Source: Emiliania huxleyi CCMP1516
Taxonomy: Eukaryota; Haptophyta; Isochrysidales; Noelaerhabdaceae
DNA: 64,000 bases
Assembly (NCBI RefSeq): GCF_000372725.1
Contig: NW_005196603.1
Coordinates: 487,162-551,161, forward strand
Reading direction: 5' to 3'
The stretch's first letter is position 1. The number at the start of each line of letters is the position of its first letter. Shown piece by piece: positions 50,991 to 61,997 of this stretch. Under the pieces are notes generated by a model. It was not told the DNA's origin. It did no database searches and saw nothing but the letters and a program-made list of their open reading frames with translations. Position numbers and translations under genes: made by a program.

Positions 50991-51164
50991 TTAACCCTCC
51001 TACGCAGATGGTTTTGCGTGATTTTGGCCCCCCCGCCCCTAACATTATGGCCGACAGAGCGGCTGGGAGGCTAATGTTAGGGGCGGGGGGGCCGATCTGG
51101 TGTCCAGACCAGGGCTCGGCGCCATGAGCAGACGTATTTTGTCGTATCTGCGTAGGAGGGTTAA
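50991..51164. mobile_element. piggyBac-type MITE with TTAA target duplication
   Basis: Both ends read TTAA then CCCTCCTACGCAGAT (50991-51009; exact complement at 51146-51164). TTAA duplication and termini starting CCC are the hallmark of the piggyBac superfamily. A second inner inverted repeat (ggcccccccgcccctaacat / atgttaggggcgggggggcc) lies at about 51028-51095. At 166 bp between the TTAA sites it has no transposase and would depend on one elsewhere. Confidence 0.85.
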
Positions 51165-51423
51165 TCGCTTTTCATAATGAACGCGAAGAGGCGCGTCCTC
51201 CTAGCGTCCTCCCGAACGGCTCCAATTCAAGCGACAGGCCCTCGCCTCTTCAGTCGCCACGCGCCACCGTAACTAGGAGAGCAGTACTCGTTTGGCACCT
51301 GTGGTGGGGTAGGACACACCGGCGCACGTCGGCAGGGGAGGAGTGTGTGAGGATGAATGAGTCTCTTGGTCCCCGGCCGATCCGTGGGTGGGCTGTGGCG
51401 CCACCCCGTGGCGTGTGGCGCAT

Positions 51424-52260
51424 CTACTTGCAAGCCAGCGTAGAGAAGGGGAGAGTGCGCCCCAGTGAGGCCGCCACAGTGCGGATCATCTGTGGTACCC
51501 CTGAGTTTATCGATCCGCGCAGCTCCGCGGCAAAAGCAGCAACGAACATCTCGACTACAAAGGTTTCGAGCGCGTGCCATTCGCCGTTTATCACGTCGGA
51601 CCGGTAGTCCCCCCGGTAGTGCTCACGCGTCGTCCGGGAGGATGTGTTTATGGCCACACGAACATAGCTGCGCAAATCCTGTGATACCCTCCCAGGCGCT
51701 AGAAGCAGAGGTTCACGGCCAAAGCTCTGGAGGGCGAGCAGAAGCGACTCGTTGACCATGGGTGCAGACTCACGCCACCGCGGGTGCTCACGCCCACGCA
51801 CGTGCACAGCACTCCGATTGGCGACCGTCGCCGGCCGCCGCACCGGCGATGGATGTCGATCGAGGATGATGAAGATGATGAAGCCGTTGTCGCGTTGCAA
51901 GCGGGGCGGAGAGTGTCGAAAAGAGAAGTGACCCTGTCTGTTGTGTACGTACTTATAGCTTACTGGGAGAAAAGAGAGACTCTCTCTCCGTTGTGCCCTC
52001 GAGTGTTTACGGAAAACACTTGACCCTTGACCGGAGACGGGTCGCAGGCGTCGTACCGAGCGCATCGAGACCGTGTCGTAAAAGTGTTTTAGAGGGAGCG
52101 CCAAGCTCGACGCGCTGGCCGAGCAGCGGCGCGTCGGCAGGCGACGTGCCACACACTCAGGCATGGCCGCAGCGCCGGATGCTGAGTTCACGGAAATCGG
52201 AGGACGCGACCCACCTCGCCACAGACGGTCCCGCGCCTCGCCGCTATGACGGGGACACAC
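51424..52260 (-). other. Open frame of uncertain status
   Basis: A long minus frame. Its C-terminal half looks protein-like (SAPMVNESLLLALQSFGREP, GRVSQDLRSYVRVAINTSSR, INGEWHALETFVVEMFVAAF). The first half is Arg/Ser-rich. I do not recognise it; a transposon-derived fragment or an exon of an unseen gene are both possible. Confidence 0.3.
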
Positions 52261-52935
52261 CCCGCACCATCCGCTGTGTCCCCGTCTTTGTCCGGAGTGA
52301 ATACTCCAACGCGCTCGTCGGTGACGGCTTCCTCCAACCTGCGCCGCGCTCGGCGAACCTCGACAGCGCTTTCGGCGGCATGCAGCTCTTTGCGCCTGAA
52401 GCCTTGAGAGCAGCTCCTCTGCTGCTCACACGCTCTGCACAGTTGACACAGCCTACTGTGCGGCTGCCACAGCTGTGACAGCGATGGGCTCGCCCTCACT
52501 GGCCCTCAGTCACTTGTGCTGCGGCATGTGTGAGCGACACTGCTCGGCGACTGCCGGCACACTGTGAGACCATGGGTGTGAGGTAAAACCACGCTACCAG
52601 CGCTTGGTCACATCAGCCCCGAGGTCAGATCCTTCTCCTCTGTTGATGGTAACACTTGTCTACTCGCTGGAGCCGAGCAGGAGGGCCCGGCGCACAACCC
52701 CTGGTCAACCGTCACGGTCCACACCCCGTATGTGTTGTCCTGACCGATGAGCGATGTGTGATCCGGTCGACGAATTCTCTTGATCCGACACCACACCCAC
52801 GAGATGGGGGACAGCGCGAAGGGAGGAGCACAAACTCAAACACGTACTCGAGTACGGGAGGTAAAGATGTGCGCGTCACGCCGGCTTCCCGGGACAGCCC
52901 CGCCCTTCGCCTTGCGAGGCAGGAAGCGGTGACGA
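52261..52935. other. Spacer
   Basis: No supported gene between the open frame and the end of the GT61-like gene. Confidence 0.4.
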
Positions 52936-54564
52936 CTACCCCATACGCCCTGCCGCTGCTACCCTCGCCGCCGCCCTCGCCGCCGCTGCCCTCGTCTCCA
53001 CCCTCGCCGCCGCCACCCTCGCCGCCGCCCTCGCCGCCGCTGCCCTCGTCTCCACCCTCGCCGCCGCCACCCTCGCCGCCGCCCTCGCCGCCGCCACCCT
53101 CGCGAACCGCCCAACACCCCTTCCCCTGTGGAGGCGCTGACGCTGCCATGCTGATCGTTGCGAGCCATCATCGGACAGCCTCTGTCCGATGCTGGCTCGC
53201 GCCCGAGACGCCTGCCGCGCTGCTAGGAATGGGTGGAGCTTGCCCGGCAGGAGCCCCGTGGCGTTAGTGGCGAGCGGGGCAGGCTGGAGTAGTACCAGTC
53301 TCCGGAGCAGCGAGCCGAGGGTATCGTTCCGGAGGTCCATTTCCCTTGGGCTGTTGAGCACGTTGTAGTCTTGGGAGGTGGACGGGCGACACTGCCGGCC
53401 GCGAGCGTTGAGCTGCTGCGCCTTGTGGTGACCGGTGCCCACGGCTCGCGCGAGCACTGAGTAGGAATCGGTGAAGAAACCGCAGTTGGTGGATTCGAGC
53501 AGCCCCGCCGCCTTTGGCCACGAGGGCATGAAGAGGAGGTTTGACTCGTGAGCACCGACAACCGAGATGACCAGCCAAGCGTCCCGCCAAAGCTCGAGCT
53601 GTGGGCGAGCTGCGTAGCAAGCCCCGCCCCCAGGCAGGTTCGTCCGGCCAAGAGCCTCCGCATCGCCGGCGTCGACAAAGCCCACTCCAGCGCCTGTAGC
53701 GATGGCGCGTAGCTCCCTCACGGCCTCTGGCCGGTTGGTCCACCGTGACTGGGTGCGGCGCGTCAGCAGGACCACGCGCCTCCGCGGCCGCGGCAGCACG
53801 ACAGCAGGTGGGGAGGACCCAGCCAGGCGGTAGGCCGCGGCGAGGAAGGGAGCCGCCAGGAGGTTCGGCCCGGCTTGCTGCATTCGGCCTGTGAGCAACA
53901 TCTCTCTGTTCCACCGACCCAGCCGGTCCTTGAAGGAGCTGCCGCCCTTCGGTTGAAAGGAGAGCAGCCCGTCGAAGCAGTGAATCAGACGCGGCGTGCA
54001 GATAGCCAGCGGCGGCCGCGGCGGCGCCGCAATGCCAAGTGCGTTGGCGATCGAGAGGGAGGCAGATTGCGCCAACAGAGCAAACATCTCGCTATGAGCG
54101 CCGCGGGCCATGTAGGCAGGAGTGCCTGATGACTCTGCGCCCGAGCAGTGGACGACGCTGGTTGAAGCGGGGATCGTAGGCAGCAGCGTGCGGCCGAGCG
54201 CGCTCAGATTCGTGCGGCCGCGGCTGGCGGCGGTGGCGGCGCGGAGGCGTGCGCGCAGCTCCAAGCTGTTGGACTGCACAACGAGCGAGGAGTACAGCAT
54301 CGCGCTCGACCAGTGGAGCAGGTTTGACCAATCGAACGCGTGCGTGTCGCCGTGCTTGGAGACAAGCATGACGCTCACGCCCGCGTGGTGCTCTACCCTT
54401 CTGCCTGACCGCAGTGCATAGGTGCGGGGGAGCATCCTTGACGTGAAGTGGTCAGGCCCATCGCATTCCGGTGGGTGGGCGAGGCAGACGTCGGTGGCAA
54501 AGGTGACGGGCGAAGCACGCCCGGTGGAGCGGCGGCTCTGGGCGTACACTAGGACCGCAAGCAT
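52936..54564 (-). CDS. GT61-like (DUF563) glycosyltransferase
   Basis: 542 residues in one exon from ATG 54564. The first residues (LAVLVYAQS) do not form a good signal peptide, so a 5' exon may be missing. Family features: SNLLHWSSAMLYSSLVVQSN, LFSFQPKG-like LLSFQPKGGSSFKDRLGRWN, RRVVLLTRRTQSRWTNRPEA and, at the catalytic end, WRDAWLVISVVGAHESNLLF then PSWPKAAGLLEST, the counterpart of the HGAGLxN...xExx signature, here with GAHESNL. The last 60 residues are Ala/Arg repeats made by a minisatellite. Golgi glycosylation is inferred. It is the second GT61-like gene in 35 kb. Confidence 0.7.
   Translation of the reverse strand: MLAVLVYAQSRRSTGRASPVTFATDVCLAHPPECDGPDHFTSRMLPRTYALRSGRRVEHHAGVSVMLVSKHGDTHAFDWSNLLHWSSAMLYSSLVVQSNSLELRARLRAATAASRGRTNLSALGRTLLPTIPASTSVVHCSGAESSGTPAYMARGAHSEMFALLAQSASLSIANALGIAAPPRPPLAICTPRLIHCFDGLLSFQPKGGSSFKDRLGRWNREMLLTGRMQQAGPNLLAAPFLAAAYRLAGSSPPAVVLPRPRRRVVLLTRRTQSRWTNRPEAVRELRAIATGAGVGFVDAGDAEALGRTNLPGGGACYAARPQLELWRDAWLVISVVGAHESNLLFMPSWPKAAGLLESTNCGFFTDSYSVLARAVGTGHHKAQQLNARGRQCRPSTSQDYNVLNSPREMDLRNDTLGSLLRRLVLLQPAPLATNATGLLPGKLHPFLAARQASRARASIGQRLSDDGSQRSAWQRQRLHRGRGVGRFARVAAARAAARVAAARVETRAAAARAAARVAAARVETRAAAARAAARVAAAGRMG
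52965..53105. repeat. CCCTCGCCGCCGC-type minisatellite
   Basis: Units of ccctcgccgccgc and ccctcgtctcca arranged in a higher-order period of about 60 bp. It lies inside the 3' end of the GT61-like frame. Confidence 0.9.
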
Positions 54565-54928
54565 CAATCAGCGCAATCAAAAGACGGCGGGCTCTAGCAG
54601 GAGCTGCTGGGTCTGGCGGATAGCAGCCAGCCGAGCGACGGCGGCGGCGGCGTCGGCGGCGGGCTTGGTGATGTAGAGGGGGAGGTGCTAATCTAAAGAC
54701 GGCGGCATCAAAAAAAAGGAAATCGCTCACGAGAACCCATATACAGCGCCTCCTCGTGAGCTGTTCTGTGAGCTGTGTGCTGTGTGTCCAGCAGTCCGGA
54801 CCCGGTGCTACGGCCGGTGACAGTGTGCCTCGTGTCGACTCCCGAGACCAAGGTGTGAAGATTGACTGACAGAATGACGGCGGGCTCGGCCTCAAGCGTT
54901 GTTCTTCGGCAATCACGTTGTGCCCGCC

Positions 54929-57560
54929 ATGGTCAGCGCCAAGCGGCCCGCCCCGGAGCCTGCCGCCCACTCGGCGGTCAACAAACGTGCCGACATCACC
55001 GCCGTACCAGCCTATGTCCCCACGCCACCGATCAAGCTCTCCCTGGCTGTCCACGGCGGAACAGTGGCGCCGCTTCTGCCTCCCCGCATCCATTCGCAGC
55101 CTTCGCCAGCCCTGCAGCAGCAGAACGCGGTGCGGTTGCAAGCGGCTTTCCGTGGCCTCGCCGCCCGGGGGCGCGGCCTTGCTGCGCGCGCCCGTGCGCG
55201 CAGCGAGGCCGGGCGTGCCGCCGCGGCATCCGCACGCACGGCCGAGGTTGCAGCGCGTGCTCGCTCACCTGCCTACCGCGACCTGCGACGCCGCTGCAGC
55301 GGGCTGGACGTGGAGGCGCTGGCGACGGTGGACACGGAGCTCGAAGCACTAGTCGGACTCGCTCCGCTCAAGGCGCTGTGCGCCTCCCTGCGGCGGGACG
55401 CCCTGGCGCGTTCAGCTGTCGGCGACACGGCAGACGTGCGATGCGTTCTGATCTCCGGCGCCGTTGGGACGGGCAAGAAGACGGCAGCGACGCTCATCTG
55501 CCGTCTACTCCGCGCCCTCGGTGTCGTGCGCGGCTCCGTCACCACGGAGACGACACTCGACCAAATGGTCCTCGACGTTCGGCACGACGCCTCCGCGGTA
55601 TAGTCGACCCAGCCTGCACTCTTTCTCATCCGGACCGGACCTCTGCAGGCGCGACGTTGGAGCGGTGGTGGTAGACGGCCTCGGCGCGCCGAGTGTCGAG
55701 GCCACCAAGCAGAAGGCCGACGCCGTGCTCCGCAACTTTCCGACCCACTGCTTTGTGTTCGTTGGCTCGGCTTCCGACGTGGAGGCGTTGCATGGCGGCG
55801 TCGGGCACTTCCGGCGGCGCGAGCCGTCGCGGCTGGCGCTGCCAAGCTACGCGCCGGCGGAGATTGCGTCCATGGCGGCCGTGCAGCTCCTCGAGGCAGG
55901 CTACTCCCTCGCGCCAAACGTCGGACGCCGCTCGCTCGAAGCCGCGCTCCTCTCGACGTGGCCTCGTGAGTGCCCCGTGAAAGCCCCTCTTGGAGACCTC
56001 GCTGCCAGTGACGCTCGTGACACCTCACCGCTGCCCTAGAGGGGCTGACATACAGGGCACACACGGTTGCTCCGCCAGCCAGCAGATAGAGCTGGATGCT
56101 GCGTCCACGGTTGCGCAGAGATTGGCCGTTCTCACAGAAAAGCACCACCCGGGACCCGAGACGCACAAGCGCAGACAGTCGAGAAGAGACTGTTCTCACA
56201 CCGATGTGCCAGCAGATGGGATAGCTCGTCCGGTGCCAGCAGAGATAGAGCTGTGCTGCTGACGTTGACACCGGTGCTGCAAGGTGACGTGATCGCGCTC
56301 CGCAACGCACACCTTGCGCGCGAGCTCGCGCAGCGTGCAATCTCGTCGCGCAACGCGCGGCTACCCCTGGGCCGACTGCAGGGCTCGCCACTCCTCCTCA
56401 CCGAAGATGGCCCTAGAAGGAGAAGACGTATTCTTGTCTCCCAACCAGCGCTCGAGAGGCACGCATTCCGCTGTACTCACCCGTACTCCGCTGTATTCAC
56501 GGTCCTCCTATCCGTTGTCTTCACGCGGTGCTCTGAAGACGCTGCACAACACCGTCCTCCCGCCCCGACGCTGGCGTATTCAGCACATAGGACTACGAGC
56601 TCCGCCGTATCTCCGCCGTATCTCCCCATATCTCCCCATATCTCCCCATGTCTCGTAGGAGCCGGACCTCCGACTCGACGCGGCGCACGGCCTCGCGTCG
56701 CTGGCGGAGCAGCGGCGGGCGGTGCGCGCCGTCCGAAAGCCTCCTCCTCTTGCACGCATCAGGACCCGCCTTCGTCTCGTCTCGACACACTCCTGTGGCC
56801 TGCGCCTCCGCCGTGCTCCCCATCGCTGCCGCGCCCCGCCCCGCCGCGCTGTGCTTGCTCCTAGGCGTGCCTCATGCGCGGTACCGCTGCCCACGGGCAG
56901 GTGCGGGCGGAGCTGCAGGCACTCACGGGGATGGCGCCGCTCAAGGCATTCCTCACGCAGCTGGAGGCCAAGGTGGAGTACGTGGCACGCGGCGGCGACC
57001 CGCGCCTACTCGAGGGCTGCCTCAACATCGTGCTCACCGGCAATCCGGGCGCCGGCAAGACGACCGCCGCGCGGCTGCTCGCGAGATGGCTGCGCGCGCA
57101 CGGGCTGCTGCAGCAGGCCTCTCTCTCTCTCTCCCTCTCGCCTGCCCTTGCCTCGCCCTTCCGTGCTTCGCCGTGTCTTGGCCTGTCCAGGCCTCGCCGC
57201 AGGCTCTCCCCCCTTCTCATACCCTCTTCCCCTGTCGCCCTCTCCCCCTTCACCCCCCTTCAGGACGTCTTCGTCGAGCGGAACGCCCTCGAGTTCAAGG
57301 GGACGCACATCGGGACCCTTCCCTCCACTGTCTTGGAACTGTCCTATAGGAACGCCCTCGAGTTCAAGGGGACGCACATCGGGACCCTTCCCTCCACTGT
57401 CTTGGAACTGTCCTATAGGAACGCCCTCGAGCTCAAGGGGACGCACATCGGGACCCTTCCCTCCACTGTCTTGGAACTGTCCTATAGGAACGCCCTCGAG
57501 CTCAAGGGGACGCACATCGGGTGGACGTGCCCGCAGGTCGTGGAGAATCAACTCTTCTGG

Positions 57561-57597
<37 letters not shown>

Positions 57598-57599
57598 CC

Positions 57600-57649
<50 letters not shown>

Positions 57650-59261
57650 CGTAGGGACACTCACCAACCGTACACAGGGGAGATGGGAGTGCGCCCCGCC
57701 CCCACTTGCCCTGCCTAGATTAGATAGCATGCCCCGACGACGGCGACACATAGCGGGGGGCGTGCTCGCAGGTCAAAGAGATGGTCGCCGCGTCGATGGG
57801 CGGCTGCCTCTTCCTGGACGAGGCGTACGCACTCTCCGGCTCGCGTGACGGCGACCGAGGCGACTCGTTTGCCGACGAGGCGCTTCGCACGCTGCTGACG
57901 GAGCTCGAAAACAACCGCACCTCGCTCTGCTGCGTCCTTGCCGGCTACCCGGAGGCGATGGAGCGGCTGCTGCGGGCCGACCCCGGCCTGCTGCGCCGCT
58001 TCCCGCACATCCTGCGCCTCGACGACTATGCGCCCGGGGAGCTGGCCGCCATCGCCGCCTCGACGGCCCATGCGCGCTACGGCCTCCGCCTCGCGGACGG
58101 CGTGCAGGAGGCACTTGCCGAGCACATCGCCCGTGAGCACCGCGCCGACATCCCGAGGCGCAACGCCTCCCTCGCCGTCGGCGTCGTCGAGGCTGCCATG
58201 AACCGCCTCGCGTCTCCGAGACCGTTTCTAGACCGTTCCTAGACCTCTCCTACACCTTTCCTGGAACTTTCGTGTAGGCTGCCATGAACCGCCTCGCGTC
58301 TCGCCTCGCCGGCGGCGGCGCGGTTGGCGGCGCCGCGCCGTGCCCGGCCCACTCCGGCGCTGCCGACCCGAGGACGCTGCTCGCGGAAGACTTCGGCATC
58401 CTTCACCGCCGCGCGTCGGAGGAGGGCGAGCGCGCCGCCGTGCTGCGCCGCATCCGCCTGCTGCCCGCCGAGCTGGCGCCAGCACGCGAGCTGCTGCTCG
58501 GGCTCTGCGCGCGCCTCTCCACGGCCTTTCCCCCCTGTGGCGGCGCGGAGGACGGCAGTGGCCTCCTCGATCGCGCCGGCCGCCTCGCCATCGTCGGCGC
58601 CGATGCCGCCGACGGCGCGGCGGTGGCGCGGCTGCTGCACGAGCTGCTCCGCGCACACGGCCGGCTGACCGGGCGCTTGGTCGAGCGCTCTGCCACGGCT
58701 CTCTTGGCGGGCGACGCCGCCCCCTGGCTCGAGGATATTCGCGAGGCGGCGGGCGGCGGCATGCTGCTCCTTCACGACTCGGACTCCCTCGTGGCCAGCG
58801 CACAGGCCGCCCGCCACCTCGCCGCCGCCCTCGCGCTGCTGCCGCCGAAGTCGGGGGTCGTGCTGCTTGGAACGTCTGGTGAGCTGATGTCGCTGTTTCG
58901 TACCACGCCGGCGCTCCGTGCTGCTTGCCCCGCCACGCTATCGCTGCCAGATTTGACGCCGCGGCAGCTCGCCGAGCGGTTCGCACGGTCCGCCTCGCCG
59001 CCAGGTCGTGACAGCGCGTGTCCGAGTCGGTTAGCGAGGGTAGGTCCACCATGCTGCTGTAGGTGTGCCCGTGCGGAGCTCGGTGCTGAGCTCGCCCCGG
59101 GTGTGGCCGAGGCGCTGGCGAGCCACTTTGCCGCGACGCGCGGGGCGGAGCCCGAAGGCGCGCTCTCGCCCGCTGTGCTGATTGAGGGCTTGATGCAGCC
59201 CGCCGCGGGCCGGTACGCGCTGCGTGGTGGCCAGGAGATGCAGCTGAGCGACCTCTTCTAG
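54929..59261 (+). CDS. CbbX-like AAA+ protein with IQ motif and tandem AAA modules, 10 exons
   Basis: Exons 54929-55581, 55649-55965, 56284-56402, 56659-56721, 56901-57116, 57264-57280, 57488-57536, 57772-58191, 58278-58978, 59063-59261 total 2754 nt, 917 residues. An IQ-like helix (AVRLQAAFRGLAARGRG, about residue 70) suggests calmodulin binding. AAA module 1 keeps Walker A GAVGTGKKT (about 177), but its Walker B VGAVVVDGLG lacks the Asp-Glu. AAA module 2 is complete: GNPGAGKTT (about 431), CLFLDEAYAL (about 495), VLAGYPEAMERLL, LLRRFPHILRL. Module 3 (from 58278) is degenerate. The order resembles CbbX/CfxQ and SpoVK relatives; whether it acts on Rubisco or elsewhere is unknown. Introns: GC, GT, GA, GT, GC, GA, GT, GC, GT donors. 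Confidence 0.82.
56409..56600 (+). repeat. Repeat family B, copy 2 (inside intron 3 of the AAA+ gene)
   Basis: Matches 23235-23410: cgtattcttgtctcccaacc, tccgttgtcttcacgcggtg, cgctggcgtattcagcaca. It is followed by 10-12 bp units tatctccgccg / tatctcccca up to the acceptor at 56658. Confidence 0.88.
57281..57487 (+). repeat. Three tandem 69-bp intron units that stay open in frame
   Basis: gaacgccctcgag starts at 57281, 57350, 57419 and 57488 (the last is the exon). Each unit is 34 bp of exon copy plus 35 bp ending ctgtcctatag. Because 69 is a multiple of three and no stop occurs, unspliced units would add 23 residues each. Confidence 0.93.
57565..57648. repeat. CA microsatellite (intronic)
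   Basis: (CA)n with CG and CC interruptions, within intron 57537-57771. Confidence 0.95.
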
Positions 59262-60217
59262 TCAACGCGGCAAATGTTTTTTTTGTGAGCGCCTTCGTTG
59301 TTAGTAATACAAACCCAGTGGTCCCGTGTCGCAGTCACAGGACACTTGCCGTAGCTGTAGCCACACACACGCACACGCTGGCCCACTTGGCGGCCTTCCC
59401 GGTCAGTGGTGAGGCGCAGTTCAGACTACGTAGGTCCAGCCCTGGGTGGCGCAAGATCTGACGTTCTGTTCGCTGCGCCGCTGGCTTGACTGAATCAGGC
59501 AGCAGCAGGCTGCTGCTGCTGCCACAGCAGCAGTCTGCTGCGGCCCTAATACGCAAGTTAATGACTAGCAGCACTGCCGGGGGCATACGAGCCGCCACAG
59601 CCGGTGTGCGGCCGTGCACTGCCACCTGCCCGCGCGGCTACGCACAATGTGCGCTCGCATTGGATGAGCCCTGCTGATGGACCTGCGTCGCCTAGCTGCA
59701 CGAGAGCAATGCCGCAGGCGGTGGCCGTGGCATACACTGCGAGCACACTCGGTGCAGCTAGTATGGGCACCCTCTATCACAACACTACTGACCCTGGCCC
59801 CATTAGAGCTGCCAGGGATAGCGTCAGGAGCTGGTATGAGTCAAAACCCATCATATTTGAGACATCGTGGCCTATATACTCGTGCAACGACCCAATGTCG
59901 TCCCCCCTCTCCGGTGTGTGAGATAGCTGACGGTGGTGAGTACAAATAGGGCACAGGTGGCAACCACAACGGAGACCACGCCAACTCAAAAGTACAACAG
60001 GGCACCAGGTCGGCTGGCAGGTGTGACACGCGCCGACGGCTCACGGTCGCGCACTTGCACGCCCACACCGCCATGCCGCCGCCCACCAAACGCTCTCGAA
60101 CACGCATCTATCTACTAGTACTCTCGCCCCGAGTAGCTACCAGCCTGCCCGAGACAGGCGAGCATGGCACGGAGTTTCGGGAGGGTGGCGAGAGATGAGC
60201 GCGCACAGTCGAGGGGC
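59262..60217. other. Spacer
   Basis: No gene supported. A CAG/CTG-rich inverted stretch (gcagcagcaggctgctgctg...gcagcagtctgctgc) lies at about 59500-59540. Confidence 0.5.
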
Positions 60218-61531
60218 TCACATCCCCTCGATGGTCGGGTAGTAGGCGCGTAGGTACGCGGCCGAGAGCCGAGCCTTGCGGACCTTGTGTACTTCTGACG
60301 GGCCCTCGTCCTCCGTCGGCCCCGGCACCGCTCGGTACTGCTGGTAGAGCTCCTGCACCGAAGCAAGGTCAAAGGAGTCGGTGGAAAAGTCGAAGCCCTT
60401 GACCGGGGTCTTGTACCCGCCGTAGAGCACCGGCTCGTCGACGATGTCTGCGACGGCGACGCCGATGGTCGGGCCCGAGACGAACGAGTACGAGACGCGC
60501 GTCGAGGTAAAGTTGACACAGCCAACACCCCCTGCGCTGGAACCGTACATCGTGCACGCCTCGACGTCCTCCACTGGCCAGATGAGGGCGTTGTTGCGGA
60601 TGAGCAGCGTGTGCGTGCCCGACTTGAAGTCGACGGTCGTAGAGGTGTTGTCAAACGCGGTGATCGACCACGAGATTGTGTCGCCGACAAGGCCGGCGTG
60701 CTCGCACATCGCCCGGTTCTCGTGTGACGGGATGTAATCGCCGGCACGCGGCACGGAGTATGTGAACGCGCCGTACTTGTCCTTGCACATCCCCCAGTAG
60801 CCCTCGCCACAGAGGTGCCACGAGGCGCCCGCGGCGAGGGGGAAGTCTTTGGTCGCGCCCTTCGCGTTCGTGATTGAGAGAGTGACGTCCGTCACCTCGT
60901 GGTCAGCGGGTGGCTCGTACTTGAGGTAGATGCTCTCAGTGACAAAGCGTCGCGACTCGACCGCCTCGTTGTACTGGTTCACGAGCTCCGACAGCCGGAT
61001 ATCGTACTGCGCCGGCCACATCTCCTCCGGGTTGTCGGTCGTCTGCTCGCGCCACGGGCCCCACCGGCCGTTCGCGTCGGCGCCCACGACGACGGCCGGG
61101 TCGGCGCCGTCGGTGCGCGCGTCATCAGCGAGGTGTGGGGTGAAGCGGAGAAGCGGCTCCGGGTCGAAGAGGAGCTCCACCTCGGCGAAGGAAGCGGTGT
61201 TGTCGTACTTGGCGTTGGACCCGGCGGCAACGAGATGGCGGTGCGAGATGTCGCCCCAGTATCCGACATACCGATCGTACGAGAGGCCCTCCGCCCGCCC
61301 CCCCCTCTGTCGCTTCGCAAACGAAAAAACAAAATAAAACCAAGCAAAAGAGAAAGCGAGGCCAAAAAACGATTGCGTAAACGGCGTCACAAAGCCCGCC
61401 GGTTTTGATCGACAATCGTGAGATTGACCGCCGTCGACCAGAGAATCGACGGCAGCATGCAGACGATGTGCCAGCTTGCACGGCGCTCGCGCCGCGCCGG
61501 CTGGCTCATCGAGCGCGCTCTCAGGCGCCAT
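60218..61531 (-). CDS. Hypothetical protein with possible membrane anchor, start uncertain
   Basis: The C-terminal 350 residues are clearly coding: SYDRYVGYWGDISHRHLVAA, YDNTASFAEVELLFDPEPLL, WGPWREQTTDNPEEMWPAQY, ASWHLCGEGYWGMCKDKYGA, FDNTSTTVDFKSGTHTLLIR. They look extracellular and beta-rich, with NxT/S sequons and paired Cys. Upstream, SFFGLAFSFAWFYFVFSFAK could be a membrane helix, or intron sequence read through: the poly-pyrimidine run on the coding strand would suit an acceptor. The in-frame ATG at 61531 gives 437 residues; the frame is open up to 62293, antisense to the next gene. Family unknown. Confidence 0.6.
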   Translation of the reverse strand: MAPESALDEPAGAARAPCKLAHRLHAAVDSLVDGGQSHDCRSKPAGFVTPFTQSFFGLAFSFAWFYFVFSFAKRQRGGRAEGLSYDRYVGYWGDISHRHLVAAGSNAKYDNTASFAEVELLFDPEPLLRFTPHLADDARTDGADPAVVVGADANGRWGPWREQTTDNPEEMWPAQYDIRLSELVNQYNEAVESRRFVTESIYLKYEPPADHEVTDVTLSITNAKGATKDFPLAAGASWHLCGEGYWGMCKDKYGAFTYSVPRAGDYIPSHENRAMCEHAGLVGDTISWSITAFDNTSTTVDFKSGTHTLLIRNNALIWPVEDVEACTMYGSSAGGVGCVNFTSTRVSYSFVSGPTIGVAVADIVDEPVLYGGYKTPVKGFDFSTDSFDLASVQELYQQYRAVPGPTEDEGPSEVHKVRKARLSAAYLRAYYPTIEGM

Positions 61532-61997
61532 CCGGGCCACGCGCGGCGCCGCGCGTGCCTCGCGCCACTCGCCTCGGCTGGCAGTACAACGCCAAAGCCG
61601 CCTCGCAAACACCGCGCACAGCACCAGCATGCTGCCCACCAGGCAGCAGAGTGCTGCACCGGCGTGCAGCGGACGCTGCGGCGCTGCGGCGCCGCCTCCC
61701 TGCCCTGTCCACGGAGCAGGCGAGCGGCGGCACGGCCTTCCACCAGCTGCAGGAGGTGCGCACTTCCCGGTGGAAGCACAGGATGCTCCCTCCGCATACG
61801 CAGCTTTGCGCAGCGCAGCGTACGGGCCACGCCACGCAAAGCCGACCCTCAGTCTGCCCAAGAGGCTGTCTGCGGAAGGCCTGGCAGCGTGTACTCGCCT
61901 CCTCCGCGGCCATGCCCTCCGCCCGGGCGAGCGAGGAGCGGGGACACAAACTTTTCTGGAATCGTGTGTCCGCCAAGATTTTTTTTTCGTGACCAGA

